A model generated the notes under the pieces. The model worked only from the letters and a program-made list of their open reading frames with translations. It was not told the DNA's origin and did not search any database. From assembly GCF_000276665.1 (NCBI RefSeq), contig NW_004955416.1, forward strand, positions 5,789,566 to 5,853,565: DNA of 64,000 bases, written 5' to 3'. This document shows, one piece after another, positions 46,835 to 59,105 of this stretch. Position 1 is the first letter of the stretch; each line of letters opens with the position of its first letter. The translations under genes were made by a program, and so were the position numbers. The stretch is from Chinchilla lanigera (Eukaryota > Chordata > Mammalia > Rodentia > Chinchillidae).

Positions 46835-47330
46835 TTTTAATTTTTCTTTTTTTTCAATACTGGGGGTCTCAAATCATTAGTATATCATGAAATCGATTTG
46901 TTGGGTCATGGTTAGCATGTAAAAAAATTTATACAGAATGGAGTCAATGAAATAAACAATATTTAGAACATATAAATATAAGTACTGTTCTATTAACCAC
47001 CTAACAGTTTACCCTGAGCGTACTGGGGCAGTGCATTTGTTTACATACTGAATGTTGTTCGGGCAGGTGTCATTTCAACCAGTCAATTCCTGTATTGAAT
47101 AAATTTGGTAAAATTGTCATTTTTATATTACTTACTATCTTATAAAGTTAACAAAACTATGCAAGTTTTGATGATTCTGTATTTAAATAATTGGACTGGT
47201 AAGTGGTTAAATTTTTCTATTTACATGAGTATGTGAGTGTATATGTTTATATTTGAGTGTAGGTGTACACAAGTGTAGATGTATGTTAATTATACTCTTA
47301 CTATAGCTTGTGTTTTAAAATGTTTGAAAG
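46835..47330. other. Unique AT-rich non-coding sequence
   Basis: A T-rich stretch followed by caatactgggggtctc at 46855-46870 might be a tiny SINE stump. Otherwise nothing. Confidence 0.35.
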
Positions 47331-47334
47331 TCTA

Positions 47335-47425
47335 TACTTGAGAGGGGTTAAGTAACTTGTCCAGAGTCACATGTTAGATTATGAAAGTGTAATTTCAGTC
47401 CACGCTATTTGAGACCAGACCTGGA
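47335..47425 (-). repeat. MIR SINE fragment
   Basis: gaggggttaagtaacttgtc, cagagtcacatgttag, then gtccacgctatttgagacc match the 'ggttaagtaacttgcccaaggtcacacagctag' part of MIR. Confidence 0.65.
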
Positions 47426-47429
47426 TTCT

Positions 47430-49435
47430 CAGTCTCTCTGCCATGCTGCCAAGCTGAGAATGTGGTGAGCCCAGGATGGGTGCACATGGCAAGGGAAAGT
47501 AGGGGTGAGGAGCCGCTGCAGAATGGAGGAAAGGCACTGAGCACTTTCCTTGCTCTTCCTACTGCGCTGAAGCCACAATGTGCCAGCGCAGATCTCCCCG
47601 AAGACCCCAGGGTGTGTGGAAGAGGCACTGAGGACTCTAGCAGTCATGGTCCAAGTTTCTTGGTGCAGTCCTGCCTGATGCCACCTCCATCTCAAATAGC
47701 TTCCTCTCATATTTGTACATCTTTTCTGATCTGAATGAAAACTTATCCTGTCAGTGTCACTTCTGTACAGAATTTGAGGACCAAAAGGAACCTATATCCA
47801 CATCCCGACTTGGCCAAGCAATGAACATCACATGAAGGGATGCACTGAGGTTGCATAGAAAATAGGGAAGCCTGATCCAGACTCAGATCCCAGGCTGTAA
47901 GACTGGTGCTGTGCACTGATGTAATTTGCATGACTGTGGGACTCTTAGAAGGTGAGGGGCTGCCGGCTAGCAGGAAAGGTCATGCGGGCCTCATGATGGA
48001 TCCTGATTCGAAGGCCTAGGGAAAAACATTCCCACTTCTTTAACATCTACCTGGGCTTCAGAGTGAGTTAGGACCTTCTCTTGGGAGTGCAGAGGACACG
48101 AAGCAGGATGCCTCTTAGCTTCTTTTCTATGCATAAAGTGAAACTTTCTTCCAAGCAACTTTTTTTTTAAACAAAAATAATTTGAGACTTTTTCTAAAGC
48201 AGAATATACTGTGCAGTGGTTCACAACACCTGTAGGAGGAGGTTAAATCAAAGATTTGTTCTAGGTCCTGAAAGTTTACAGTCCATTTTGCTGTGAAACA
48301 GAGTTCCGTGTTGGCAAACTTTGGTGTTTGATCTAGTTTCTGGAAGTTGCTAACCACGCTCCCTTTTTGTGGGAGAAGTGCAGGACTGGAGGAAAGGCAA
48401 GGCCATCATTAGGCCAGGGTAAGCACAGCATATACAGACCCTTATCGGCCAGCAGACATTTCTGCCTGATGCCCTTAGTGAGGCAGTAGTTCAGCCTGGT
48501 TTCCTGGTGCATACAGCTCAGGCCACGGTAGCTGAGGAATGTGAAATTGCCTTACCTTCTGAACCAGTTTTCCTAGTGTGGGTTCTAACGGAGGATGGAG
48601 TTCCTGGCCTACTGCATATTCCCACAGAAGGTAAACATCTGTCTGTTTGCTTAGCCCTGCCCTCCTTTGTTGCCATGTATACTCTGAGACCTGGTCGAGC
48701 TGCCTCTGTTTCTGTGGCCCTGGAACTACTCAATTGGTCATTTTGGGCCTTCCCAGATTATGTGTAATACTAGACCAGTGAGGCCTGTTGTGCTTCGCAG
48801 ATCCTGTCCTGTGACTTCGCAGGGAGCAGACTTTCCTTAAATTTGGAGTACCAAGTGAGTCGTGTTTCAGAATTGTGGAGGTAAATTGCTTGCTATAAGT
48901 ACATAAAACAAATATTTCATGAGCAAATTAGAAAAATCATAATAATGTGTCAAGAGTAAGATTTATGTTCTTGCCTTATTAATTTGTTCTGTCTTTAATT
49001 TCATTCCCTTGAAGGTTATGTAGAACTTTGCTGCTCCAAACCTAGACTATGGCAAGCATTTCCTATTCTATCTACCTGCCTTTAGTCTCTCCTTGCGCCT
49101 CCCCATGCCCTTCTAGTCCACCACGCTCTTGGCTATCATAACCAAGATCAACACCCCTGCCCCCATCACCACCAGGGAGACAGAAGGTCTTGCTTTGCAG
49201 TGGTATCTCAGCACCCAGCATGGTCCCTGCTAAATCATGATCCAATGAAGACATTACATAAGTGTGTGAATGCACCATGAACTCTGATAATGGTTTGTCC
49301 ACTTACAGTGCCTCTGTAAGTTCATTTGTAACTGTGTTAAAGGGAGGGATCATGGCCAGGTAGAAAGAGTACTGAATTGGTACTTAAGACTTCACTTTGA
49401 TGAGAGGCATATCCCTCTGCTCCAGCTGTTATGCC
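47430..49435. other. Unique non-coding sequence
   Basis: About 2 kb of moderate-GC sequence with overlapping short frames on both strands and no domain. No repeat recognised. Confidence 0.4.
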
Positions 49436-49439
49436 AAAT

Positions 49440-49700
49440 GTCTAGCATTGATTATCTCATTTATGTTACAAATAACCATTGATATAAATGTCTTCTCATT
49501 CCACTTTAGAGAGTCATGAACTGAAACAGCCCATTGAATGGACTTGTCTAGTCACACAGTTTAAGATTCCTGAATGCTCTAAATTGGAAGTCCAAAGTCT
49601 ATTTGCCTAACCACTGTTAAACTGCTATACAACCTTGGCCAAATGAGCAATTCTTCAGACTTAGCTTCCTGTGTGAAATGAATAGCTTAAACTCTGCTGA
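49440..49700 (-). repeat. MIR-derived sequence
   Basis: attgattatctcatttatgt, ttagagagtcatgaactgaa, acttgtctagtcacacagtt and aaagtctatttgcctaacca follow reverse MIR to about 49615. The next part (caaccttggccaaatgagca) looks like a second, plus-strand MIR piece. Confidence 0.6.
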
Positions 49701-49704
49701 GTCC

Positions 49705-50160
49705 CTTTAAACCCAAAACAGCTGACCTGTGAGTCTGCATTTGTGAAGCCAAATATCCAGAGAAATCTACTGTGAGACTTCAGCGAGTGGGCCCTGAGTT
49801 AAGCACCGAGGGCAGGTCAAAGATCAGTAGCATTCCACTGGGAAGTGGCACACATTTGCAGCCAACAAGTGAAACCCAAACTCTTGGTGCAGAGCCAGCC
49901 TGCCGCAGGTCCTAAAGCACCGCTCCCTGGGTGTGTGCATTTGGCACATTGCAGAATCCAACGCTTGGTCTTTGTGTAGCCAGCACACCACAGGTTTTCC
50001 CCTCCAGGTTTGATTTGAGGAGAGGAAAGTGTCGGGTTCCTAAGGCGGCTGGGAGGCATTGTTAAAATGACTATGCTTCATTAACTAAGGGTTCAGGTGA
50101 CATCTTCGACTGCCCTCACTATTCTTTTGTTACTGGTCCTCTTTCCTGGTCATCTTCAAA
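49705..50160. other. Unique non-coding sequence
   Basis: Nothing recognised. Confidence 0.4.
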
Positions 50161-50181
50161 TTCATTTCTATGTACATTTTA

Positions 50182-50293
50182 TTTTATTTTATTTTATTTT
50201 TTGTCTTCGGTTTTTCTCCGGTACCGGGAACCGAACTCACGACCTTGCACTTGCCAGGCAGGCACTTTGCCACTAAGCTAAATCCCCAGCCCC
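50182..50293 (-). mobile_element. ID-type SINE (tRNA-derived)
   Basis: Minus-strand ID body (ggggctggggatttagctta...ccggtaccggagaaaaaccg) with a (tttta)n-type tail at the left. The flanks tctatgtacatttta (50167-50181) and tctatgtacgtttta (50294-50308) match at 14 of 15 positions. Confidence 0.92.
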
Positions 50294-50309
50294 TCTATGT
50301 ACGTTTTAA

Positions 50310-53300
50310 ATGTTGCTCCCAGAGCATAATTTTCAGTGTTTTCTCTGCCAGGGTAGCCTTATCTTTCCTCATACTCAGTCCTGACATTCTCTCAAAACTG
50401 TTACTTTAATTTCCAGCTACATTTCAGATACCATTCTATGTATGTCCCCCGCGCCCCCGCCCCATACTTAGGTGTTTAGTATTTCTCAAACAGAAGCACT
50501 CAGCTATAAAATTTAAGACAAACACGTGGAGAATAAATAAACTCTAATATATTAAATAATACATTAACGTAGGACTTCAGCACTTGGCAGAGGGTGAAGA
50601 TGAGCAGGTGGGATGGTGGCGAACTGCGCTTGGGCAACCTTGGTCGTTGAGATTGCTGCATGTGCACGTTCAGTTTTTTCTCTAAGGCCGGGCACTGTCG
50701 TGGTTTTTCTGCGATATTGGACATCCTCTAAGGTCCCCTGTAAGGGAGTAACATCATCTGCTGAAGAAACATCATGCTATTTTTCTAAAATGTTTATACT
50801 TTTTTGGTGGACTCTGTATATAGTAATTTCTCTGGGATAATTGTGTCAGAGATGTAGACTGTTACATATTTCCCTTCTCAAAGCGAGTCCTCCCGCTAAA
50901 AGAGACTTCCTCTGCTTGTAATAAGACAATGGAGATAGCTAAGAAACCCAGTTGACTTACATATTGTTGCTGTGGTATCTGCTGGATTTTCTGCAAGAAC
51001 CATCCTATCATCTATAAATAGTGCGTGGTTTATAGTTTTCTTCCTTCCTCATCCTTAAGGTGATGTTGTTCTTTAGTGCTCAAGCCAGAGCCTTTAGTAA
51101 GTGATCTTTAAATTCATGACCATGAACCTCAAATGACCCTCAACAAAACAATACTGTATTTTCTTTACTCCCTCATTTCTCCTTGAACTTTCAGACTTTC
51201 CTCTGTATGGCCATTTTCAATCCAATTAACATTTTAATCTAATTCACTGAAAAAATATTGCAGCAATCAGAATTTCCAGAGGGCCTTTGCCCCAAACCTC
51301 CAACTTCCCATAAGTGAACACATATATTTAGCTTTCTGCATGTTACCATAGAGGACACATTCCTAAAACACACCCAACTTGATTCTAATGTAGTATCCTT
51401 TCTATATTTAGATTCAGTTGTCAAATAATTGTTTGGGATTTTTCTGTCCCTGTTCCTGGAAGAGGCTGGATAGTGGTTTTTTTTTTCCCTTCTCATAGTC
51501 CCCTTGTCAAATGTTGCCACTGATGTTTATACTAGCTTCATAAAATATAATGGGGACCATCCTTCTCCATTTTTGACTGCCTGGAATAAAAGGAAGGTGA
51601 AGATTGAAATTACTCATATTTTGAATACTTGGTAATAGTTTCTGGTAAAACAATTTGATGTTTTCTCTATCAAAAATAACTGTTGATTTTTTTTTTTTTA
51701 GTGAGTTATCTTTCTTGAAACAACATTGTTGAGGTATATTTTTCACAGCCCAAGACTTAAGGTGAAGGGTAGTTATTTCTTGGTCATAAAACTCTTGGGC
51801 ATTTTGTGATAAGCATTCCAATGATATTGCAGAGCCCAATCTTCTGTCTCAATTTTCTGACCTCTTTTACATCCATAGAATCTCCCCTATTTGTTTGACA
51901 GAAAGAGAGAGAGAACAGATTAGCTAGGACTGTAGGAATGTGTCACTTCTAACATTCCATTGGTTAACTTTTCTGTCATGTGGTCACTTACAGCTGCAGG
52001 GGAGGCTGGCAAATGGAGTTTATGTCTACGTGTAAGAGGGAAGGGAATTGGGTTTTGAAGTCTTTGCCAAAGTGCATGCAGACACTTTTTGAGATAACTG
52101 TAGAAAGGAAAAAATTCCAGAATCTCACTATTTAAAAGACTGTATTGTTAGTTTTTCTGCACTCATTTCTCCTTTTGCCCTTGTGTCTGAATCTATACCT
52201 CAACTCACATAGAGGGGATTTTCCTTTCCTGAGTCCCAGTGTCTTCTGGTGGGTGTCACTGTGGGACTTCCTGATCATACTTTGCTGCTAGAGATAGAAA
52301 AGGAGTAGAGTACTTGATTTATGCATTTGGTGAATTTTTGCCAGTTAAGACCAGTATACATAAAATAAGCAGAGAATAAAACACAAAGGTAGGTAACCAA
52401 GGCTCAGGGGCTGGATGGTCTGGAGGATGCAGGTCATTCACATGCTAACATTGTGCTACAAGTTTTTTGTGTGTTAGTCCTGTAAGAATATTCATATACT
52501 TTTCTTTGAAATATGGGCGGCCACAAGGAACCATTGACTATATGTTAAGGAACCATCCAAACTCCCTTTTCTATCCTACTAAGTAAAATACATTGGGATT
52601 TAACAGCCTCAGCTCTCTGGGTTGGTACTCTTATAGCTAAGTAATCTAGCCTTTTGTCCCCTGATGAAAAGTAGAAATCAGGCAAAAGCATTAGTAGCCT
52701 GGCGAAAGCTGAGAGTTTGTTCAGGCCAATCTGTTTAGTGTTGGCACACACATTTTAATGCATATGCTTTTATTTTTCATCAGAGAGAAGAGCAGAGAGC
52801 CTTGTCTTACTCTTATTTTCCAAGTTTCCAAGAAACCTCTATTTTTCATCAGAATTATTTGATAAATTTTATGTGAAGATGGAGTACGAAAAATTGGCAA
52901 TACAAAAAGAATAAGAGAACCTGAAAGACAGACCAAAATTGCCACCCCTGCCCCCAATCCCCAGCTGAAAAATCGTTTCCTAACAACCGATGGTAGGAAA
53001 GGTGAGGTAGAGTGTGACCTAGAAGAACAGACAGTGACTGGCCCCGCTGCCGTGATAAGTGTGCTACCGAATCTTTCTGAAGACTCAAGTTTATCATCCC
53101 AAGCGTGTGACTAAAGGGAATTCTTTTGCTTTTCATAGGCTTGGCTAAAGTTCTGTTGTCACAAATGCTCTGAGGAGCTCAGACAGAAAATCTTTATTTT
53201 TCACGATTTATGAGCTCCCGTATGCCACCCTTAGCATTTGATGATTAAATTGGGATATTCATTTGGGCTGCCTTGACAGGAGTATATACTATCCTGAGGG

Positions 53301-53830
53301 CCTCAGCTGGGCACTGCATGTCACTGCCATCATTGCTTGGACAGCACCAGCAGGAAATATGTGAGCCTCCCAAGACAGTCTGTCCTCTTGAGCTGTCCAG
53401 AGAGGTTTTGGCAGACAGCAGAGCTGGCTCTGTCTGAACTGGTACCTGGGCCTGGAATCTCTACCCTTAGCCCCCAAACAGCACTGGCACAGTGGAAAAG
53501 GGCCAGGCTGGTGCACTGGCAAGGGTAGAGAACCTCAGCCCACCCAGTGTCCCTAGGACTGTGACTGCTGCTTCTCACTGATAACATTAGCCAGGTACTC
53601 ACTGGTGTCGAGTTGCAAATGCCTACATTCTACTTCCCCTGGCAGCAGCTACAGGGAGAGGAGAGAAAACAGCTTATAAATTCTTTAATGATTCTTGAGC
53701 CAAGGGCAGCTTACAGACTGGATTTTCAACTAGTGTTATTAAAAAGATTCCAGGGCACATGAAAGTAAACAGCTTGAAAAATAAGGGGAAAGTTATTTCT
53801 TTCCTTCTCTGAAAGCATTATACAGATCAA
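50310..53830. other. Unique non-coding sequence
   Basis: About 3.5 kb with no firm repeat. A C-rich tract at 50445-50463 (ccccgcgcccccgcccc) resembles an Sp1-type GC box but stands alone. Frames are short and shadowed. Confidence 0.4.
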
Positions 53831-53851
53831 ATTAACCCTTAATTAATTCTT

Positions 53852-54090
53852 TTTTAAAACTTTTTAAAAGAGAATGAAAATTTAAAAAAAAAACATTAAA
53901 AACAATATAGAATTTCAAAACGAGAAGATAGGAAATCAACACAGGTTGTTATATTGCATACTGTTATCTTCAAAGTAGTTGCTCAAATTACCAGATATAA
54001 GCATGAAAAGTTGGTAAAAATTTAAAAGTAAGCATTAACCATTTTTTTCAACACACCAATAGAAATTAGTGGTACAATTATCTTAGCTGT

Positions 54091-54124
<34 letters not shown>
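53852..54124 (-). mobile_element. L1 3'-UTR part of a rearranged insertion
   Basis: L1 3' UTR in minus orientation: caatatagaatttcaaaacg, cttcaaagtagttgctcaaa, ttaccagatataagc, caccaatagaaattagtgg, ending in a (gt)n run at the gap. Together with the plus-strand part at 54269-55950 it lies between two perfect copies of aacccttaattaattctt (53834-53851 and 55951-55968). The tail is at the left, so the insertion as a whole is minus. Confidence 0.85.
54094..54124. repeat. (GT)n microsatellite at gap edge
   Basis: At least 15 GT dinucleotides run directly into the assembly gap, so the true length is unknown. Confidence 0.9.
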
Positions 54125-54224
54125 NNNNNNNNNNNNNNNNNNNNNNNNNNNNNNNNNNNNNNNNNNNNNNNNNNNNNNNNNNNNNNNNNNNNNNNNNNNN
54201 NNNNNNNNNNNNNNNNNNNNNNNN
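54125..54224. other. Assembly gap (100 N)
   Basis: Exactly 100 N, a size often used for gaps of unknown length. It sits between a microsatellite and a T-run inside an L1, a typical assembly break point. The frame spanning it is not real. Confidence 0.97.
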
Positions 54225-54268
54225 TTTTTTTTAATTTATTTTTTTTATTTTAAGGATAAAAGGAGGGG
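54225..54268 (-). mobile_element. Short L1 tail next to the gap
   Basis: A T-run followed by tttttattttaaggataaaa, the same terminal sequence as the nested L1 tail at 42891. It may be a separate, extremely truncated L1 insertion whose other end lies in the gap. Confidence 0.5.
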
Positions 54269-55950
54269 TTTAGTAACCAAATGGAATAGTGTAGCTGGAT
54301 ACAAAGTCACACTGAAAAATCAATAGCATTCCTCTACAACAACAACAAATTCACTGAGAGAGAAATTAGGGAAACCACACACTTCACAATAGCAATAAAA
54401 AAAAAATGAAATACTTAGGAATCAATCTTACAAAAGAACTACAATACCTATACAGTGAAAATTACAATACTCTGAAAAACAGAGACTGAAGATTTTAGAA
54501 AATGGGAAGAAATTCTTTGCTCATGGATAGGAAGAAGCAACATTGTGAAAATGGCTGTACTCCCAAAGCTTATACAGATTCAATGCAATCCCAATCAAAA
54601 TACTACTAGTATACCTCACAGATCTTGAGAAAGCATTCCTAAATTTCATCTGGAACCAAAAGAGATCTAGAATAGCAAAAGCAATACTGGGAAATAAAGG
54701 CAAGGCAGGACACATAACAATACCTGACTTGAAATTATACTACAAAGCTACTCTGATAAAATCAGCATGGTACTGGCAAAGAAACAGACCTGAGTATCAA
54801 TGGAGCAGACTAGAAGTTGTAGCTAGCACCACAAACCCACTCAGCCACCTTATCCTTGACAAAGGGGCCAAACATGTTCACTGGAAGAAAGACAGCCTCT
54901 TTAATAAATGGTGCTGGAAAAACTGGCTCCCCACATGCCAAAGACTAAAACTAGACCCATGTCTATCACCATGCAGTACTAAAGTCAAAATGGTTTAAAG
55001 AACTAAATATTAAAACAGAAACACTAAATCTACTGGAAGAGAAAGTAGGTAAAAATCTTGAAGATATAGGAGTAAACAGAGAGTTCATGAACAAAAACCA
55101 AACTGCACAGGAAGTATTTCAAAGAATCAACAACTGGGATCTCATCTTATTGTACAGTTTTTGCACATCAAAAGAAATCAACAACAAAGTAAGAAAACCC
55201 ACGAATTGAGAAAAAAATTTAGCTAACTGTCCCTCAGACTAAGGCCTTCTATCTAGAACATATAAACAATTAAAAAAAATCAGGCACCCGAAATTCAAAG
55301 ACCCACTCCAAAAACAAGCATCTGAGATGAATACACACTTCTCAGATGGAGAAATATAAATGGCAAATAAACATATGAAAAATCTTCAACATCACTGGTC
55401 ATTTGAGAAATGCAAATTAAAACACACTGAGATTCCATCTCACCCCAGTAAAAATAGCCATTATCAAGAGATCAGCCAGTAACAAATGCAGGAGGGGCTC
55501 TGGGGAGAAAGGAACACTTCTCTACTGCTAGTGGGAATGTAAACTGGCACAACCACTGTGGAAATCTGTATGGAAATGCATGAAAAAACTAGGAATAGAG
55601 AGGTCTTATTCAACCCAGCTATTTCCCTTCTGGATATTTTTCCAGAAGAAGTGAAAACCTCTTACCACAGCAATATATGTGCACCCATGTGTATAGCAGC
55701 ACAATTTGTCATAGCTAAATATTGGAAACAATCCAAATGCCCATCAACTGAGGAATGGATAAAAAGATCTGGTGTTTTTATACAATGGAGTATTACTGAA
55801 CTATAAGGAAAGATAAACTTGAGGCTTTTATAGGTAGATGGATGCAACTAGAGACCATCTCATAACTGAAATAAATCAAACCTGCATGTGTAAGCATCCT
55901 ACTGGCTCCCTAGTATAAGAAACCAAGAGCAAACAAGTTCCAAAAAGTAC
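54269..55950 (+). mobile_element. L1 ORF2, inverted 5' part of the rearranged insertion
   Basis: Sense L1 ORF2 from a region downstream of the RT domain to the start of the 3' UTR: ttgctcatggataggaagaa, ttcatctggaaccaaaagag, ctactctgataaaatcagca, ggaaatgcatgaaaaaacta, ggatgcaactagagaccatc. Remnant frames: 54729-54998 ([20 protein letters not shown]) and 55558-55806 (WKQSKCPSTEEWIK). Many stops; inactive. The right end has no poly-A and meets the 18-bp duplication directly, as expected for the inverted half of a twin-primed L1. Confidence 0.9.
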
Positions 55951-55969
55951 AACCCTTAATTAATTCTTC

Positions 55970-56280
55970 TTGTGATTACAGACACAATAGAAGCATGGAT
56001 CTGGGGCATTCGGTTCTGACTCATACAGCTCCCAACAGTGAACATTCTCCTCAGAAAAAAAAAAATCTGTAGATTAGACTTTTATAGATATTTTCCCTCT
56101 TTTTCTCAGATTGGTATAAGTCATTGCAGAGATCTGAGCATCAGCTGGGTGCTATCTTCAGAAATGTTTGAGGGTAGCTGGAGACAAATGGACAGTGAAT
56201 CCTCTCCCCTGAAGAAGTCCAGGGGAAGCTGAACAGCAACTCAGAAGGGATGTTTCAGGAAGGCAAGAGCACTACTTAAA
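55970..56280. other. Unique non-coding sequence
   Basis: Nothing recognised. Confidence 0.4.
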
Positions 56281-56283
56281 AGG

Positions 56284-56500
56284 ACATATGGGTCTAGCTT
56301 TAGTCTTCGGCACATGGAAAGCCAGTTTTTCCAGCACCATTTGTTAAAGAGGCTATCTTCCTTCCATTGAACATGTTTGGCTCCTTTGTCGGAGATAAGG
56401 TGACTGTGTTTGTAGTTGTATCTGTATCTTCTAATCTGTTCCATTGACCTTCGGGTCTGTTTTTGTGCCAGTACCATGCTGATTTTATCACAGTAGCAGA
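56284..56500 (-). mobile_element. L1 ORF2 fragment
   Basis: Reverse complement of L1 ORF2: ctagctttagtcttcggcac, ccagtttttccagcaccatt, gtgccagtaccatgctgatt, ttatcacagtagc. It corresponds to the same ORF2 segment seen at 42800-43390. Truncated both sides, no tail. The 195-residue frame at 56300-56887 runs from unique sequence into this fragment and is not a gene. Confidence 0.8.
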
Positions 56501-56504
56501 AATT

Positions 56505-57225
56505 GTTATGATTGGGGTACTTTTTTTTATTATTACAACGCTTATAATTCTATGTCTTATGGGACAGCTGCTTTCAAACTTGCTGAATCTGCTTGGCATA
56601 TGAAATATTTGTGATTTGAGATGTAGAGAATATTGACACTTTCTTTGTAGGGCCAGGAGGTATTCATGAAAAAAGGAGCAAGCCACAATGTATAGAAGCC
56701 ATTTGAAAAGAAGAGACACCCCAACTTTTGAATAAACTTGAATTTTCTTGGCCTTCAGGACCTGTCTTCTTTCAGTGACTTCTTTATAGAATAAGGAATC
56801 ACACCAAACTGCGTACACACTGTGTACTAACCACTCATTGCCATTGAGAGGGATTTTTCTGAACGACAGATGCACACAGTGTGGCAAATTCTCATGCTCA
56901 CCTCCACAGTTGCAACCATGATGCCTGTGCCCGGAGGTGGAGGTGAAGGCAGAGCAAGCAGTCAGCCAGGGCCCTCTTCCTTGACCTTCCCCTGTGGTCC
57001 TGCTGTCCTTGTTGACCTCACCCTGTTTCTAAAGAGATATTTGACACTTCACTTTCTTCTTGTTAACTGAAAGTTGAGTTTCTCTGGAACCCTTTAAAAA
57101 GAACCTTTTAAAAAAGAGGACTTATCTTTCTCCTTGTCCACATGATCTGATAAGAACAATAAAGTGCTGGGTGTGTGGATGCATTATGGAGGAAATCCAT
57201 TCTTGAAACAAGTACTTTGCTTACA
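56505..57225. other. Unique non-coding sequence
   Basis: Nothing recognised beyond a short T-run near 56521. Confidence 0.4.
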
Positions 57226-57244
57226 TTTATTAGAATGTAATTTT

Positions 57245-57389
57245 TTTTCTTTTTGAGACAGGGCTTTGCTATGCAGTTTAAGCTGGCCTTGAGCTTACTT
57301 TGTAGCCCAGGCTGGCCTCGAACTCACAATGATACCCTGCCTCAGCCTCCTGAGTGCTGGGATTACAGGTGTACACCACCACGCCCAGC
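57245..57389 (-). mobile_element. B1-type SINE (7SL-derived)
   Basis: Reverse-orientation B1: tttgagacagggctttgcta, gtagcccaggctggcctcga, cctcagcctcctgagtgctg, gattacaggtgtacaccacc. The flanks tagaatgtaatttt (57231-57244) and tagaatgcaatttt (57390-57403) are a 14-bp duplication with one mismatch. Confidence 0.92.
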
Positions 57390-57403
57390 TAGAATGCAAT
57401 TTT

Positions 57404-57955
57404 AATGAGTCCAGGAACCTTTGTATATTTTGGTCACTGATGAACCTTAACTGCCTTAAACTGTTAGCACCCAATCACTGCATGTTATGTGACTTTAGCA
57501 TATCAGAACGTGTCTCCAGAAAACACACTGGTTATGTAGAAGGCAAACAGGTAGGGATGTGTGTGTGTTTGTCTGTGTGTGTATGTGTGTGTGTATGGGA
57601 GTGGGAGCACCTAGTGACAAAGATTTCATGGTGGTAAATTTAAAGTGCAGTTGTACCATAGAGAAGGGTGTGATCAGTTCTGCACTGCCAAGTCTGTGGC
57701 AGCTCCAGAGAAAAGGTGACATTGGCACTGTTTGTTGAAGCAACAAGTACCTCTGCAGGGAGTTGGGACATCACGGCCAGAGGAAATGACATGAATAGAA
57801 GCAGAGATATATGACTGCATGTCAGGGTGGGAAAGGGGCTCACTACAACCTGTGTCTCCCTAGTCTTACTTTACACCACTTGTCCATAACTTCCTAACTT
57901 TGTTCATTCTTTATTTATGCTAAAGCCAACAGATGTCTCTTGAGCAATAAGAGAC
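57404..57955. other. Unique sequence with a (TG)n-rich tract
   Basis: 57556-57600 is an imperfect TG-rich microsatellite (gtgtgtgtttgtctgtgtgt). The rest is not recognised. Confidence 0.5.
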
Positions 57956-57959
57956 ATTG

Positions 57960-58215
57960 GCAGTAATTCCAGTCCCTAAGCATGCAGCCATGAGTGAGTG
58001 AAACGAAGTATCTGCTTTCACTCCAGTGAGGACAGACAAATGTGAATGAATAAATATGTTAATGGATAATAAAAGCTGTTAAAAAATAAACTAGGATGAG
58101 GGCACACAGAATAATAGAGAGGACTGTTTTAATCAGGGTGTTCAGGGAAAGACTGGATGTGATGAAAATATTTCAGCAGGAACCTGAGTGAAGTTAGAGA
58201 GTGAGCTTGGGATGC
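57960..58215 (+). repeat. Ancient repeat ('gtgccaggcactgttctag' family), internal part
   Basis: tctgctttcactccagtgag, gacagacaaatgtgaatgaa, taataaaagctgtt, gtgttcagggaaagactgg and caggaacctgagtgaagtta follow the repeat described at 25790. Diverged. Confidence 0.5.
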
Positions 58216-59070
58216 CATTCTGTAGTTTTCATTAGAATCCTTATAGATGTGGTCCTGTCAGCCTTGTAGAAACATGAAAAGAAAGAAAGAGATTCTCCAG
58301 TTGACTTCTGTGACCATTTCTAGGAAAGCAGTACTCTGAATCTGTAAGCCCAAAGTGCACACTTAAATCACACTCAGAACTATGTTAACACATTTGCTCC
58401 ACTGAAGGTCCGAGGGTTCAGTGGTAGAACTGAGTCTGGTAAGATGAGATACACAAACGGCTTTCAGCAGATGAATGGAACCTGCTTCCTTGGTTCCTGA
58501 AGAAAAAGACGGTGTTCTGTGTGACAGGCTGCTGGGGAACAGCTGGAGAATATCTGTCAAGTACTGAATGGAAATAGCCAAATAAGGAGTGGATTTTAAA
58601 TGCCCTTTGGGAACAGAGTTACAAGAGCTTTCTACGAATATACTTTGGGTGCAGTGATCGCAAATGTCATTTGCCTCAGCCTGATGGGTAGTAAGGATAA
58701 AAAAAGGCCTTTGATGGTCCAATTGTAAGTATTTGTAGATTTTTCAAATGCTTCTTCTTATATGCTGTAAAGGGAGCCCCACTAAATAGAGTCAGCACTT
58801 CAATTTGGTGCAGAAGCCTGTTGCATATTAAACGTTTTATAGCTGACCTTTATTACACTCAAACTTCACAGAGACATTTATGAACCGTATTGCATTCTGA
58901 TATGAAATAAGCCCGGAAAGGTATTTCTGATTTTATGGAAGTGGAACTTTGTATTGTATGGAACATTCAGAAAGTTGTTAAATGCCAGAGTTCAAAGTGA
59001 TTTCACAAATGTTATTTCTCTAGGGATATTTGGAACATTTACAAAATGCTGATGACTTCTATGTCTTACA
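58216..59070. other. Unique non-coding sequence
   Basis: Repeat-free as far as I can see. 58730-59060 is even, AT-rich sequence immediately upstream of the exon-like segment at 59106. Confidence 0.45.
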
Positions 59071-59105
59071 TCTAACTTCTTTTTTTCCCCTTTCATTTTT
59101 GGAAG

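Noticed and set aside
48507..48767. 86-residue plus frame as an exon
   Set aside because: No convincing splice acceptor or donor at its ends, and the opposite strand is also open.
50445..50463. GC-box-like C tract as a promoter
   Set aside because: A single 17-bp tract without CpG island, TATA, initiator or downstream exon.
54096..54326. Open frame across the N gap
   Set aside because: It is made of a microsatellite, 100 N and an L1 tail; it is an artefact of translating the gap.
56300..56887. 195-residue minus frame
   Set aside because: It joins unique sequence to an L1 ORF2 fragment ([24 protein letters not shown] end is antisense-frame L1); no domain continuity.
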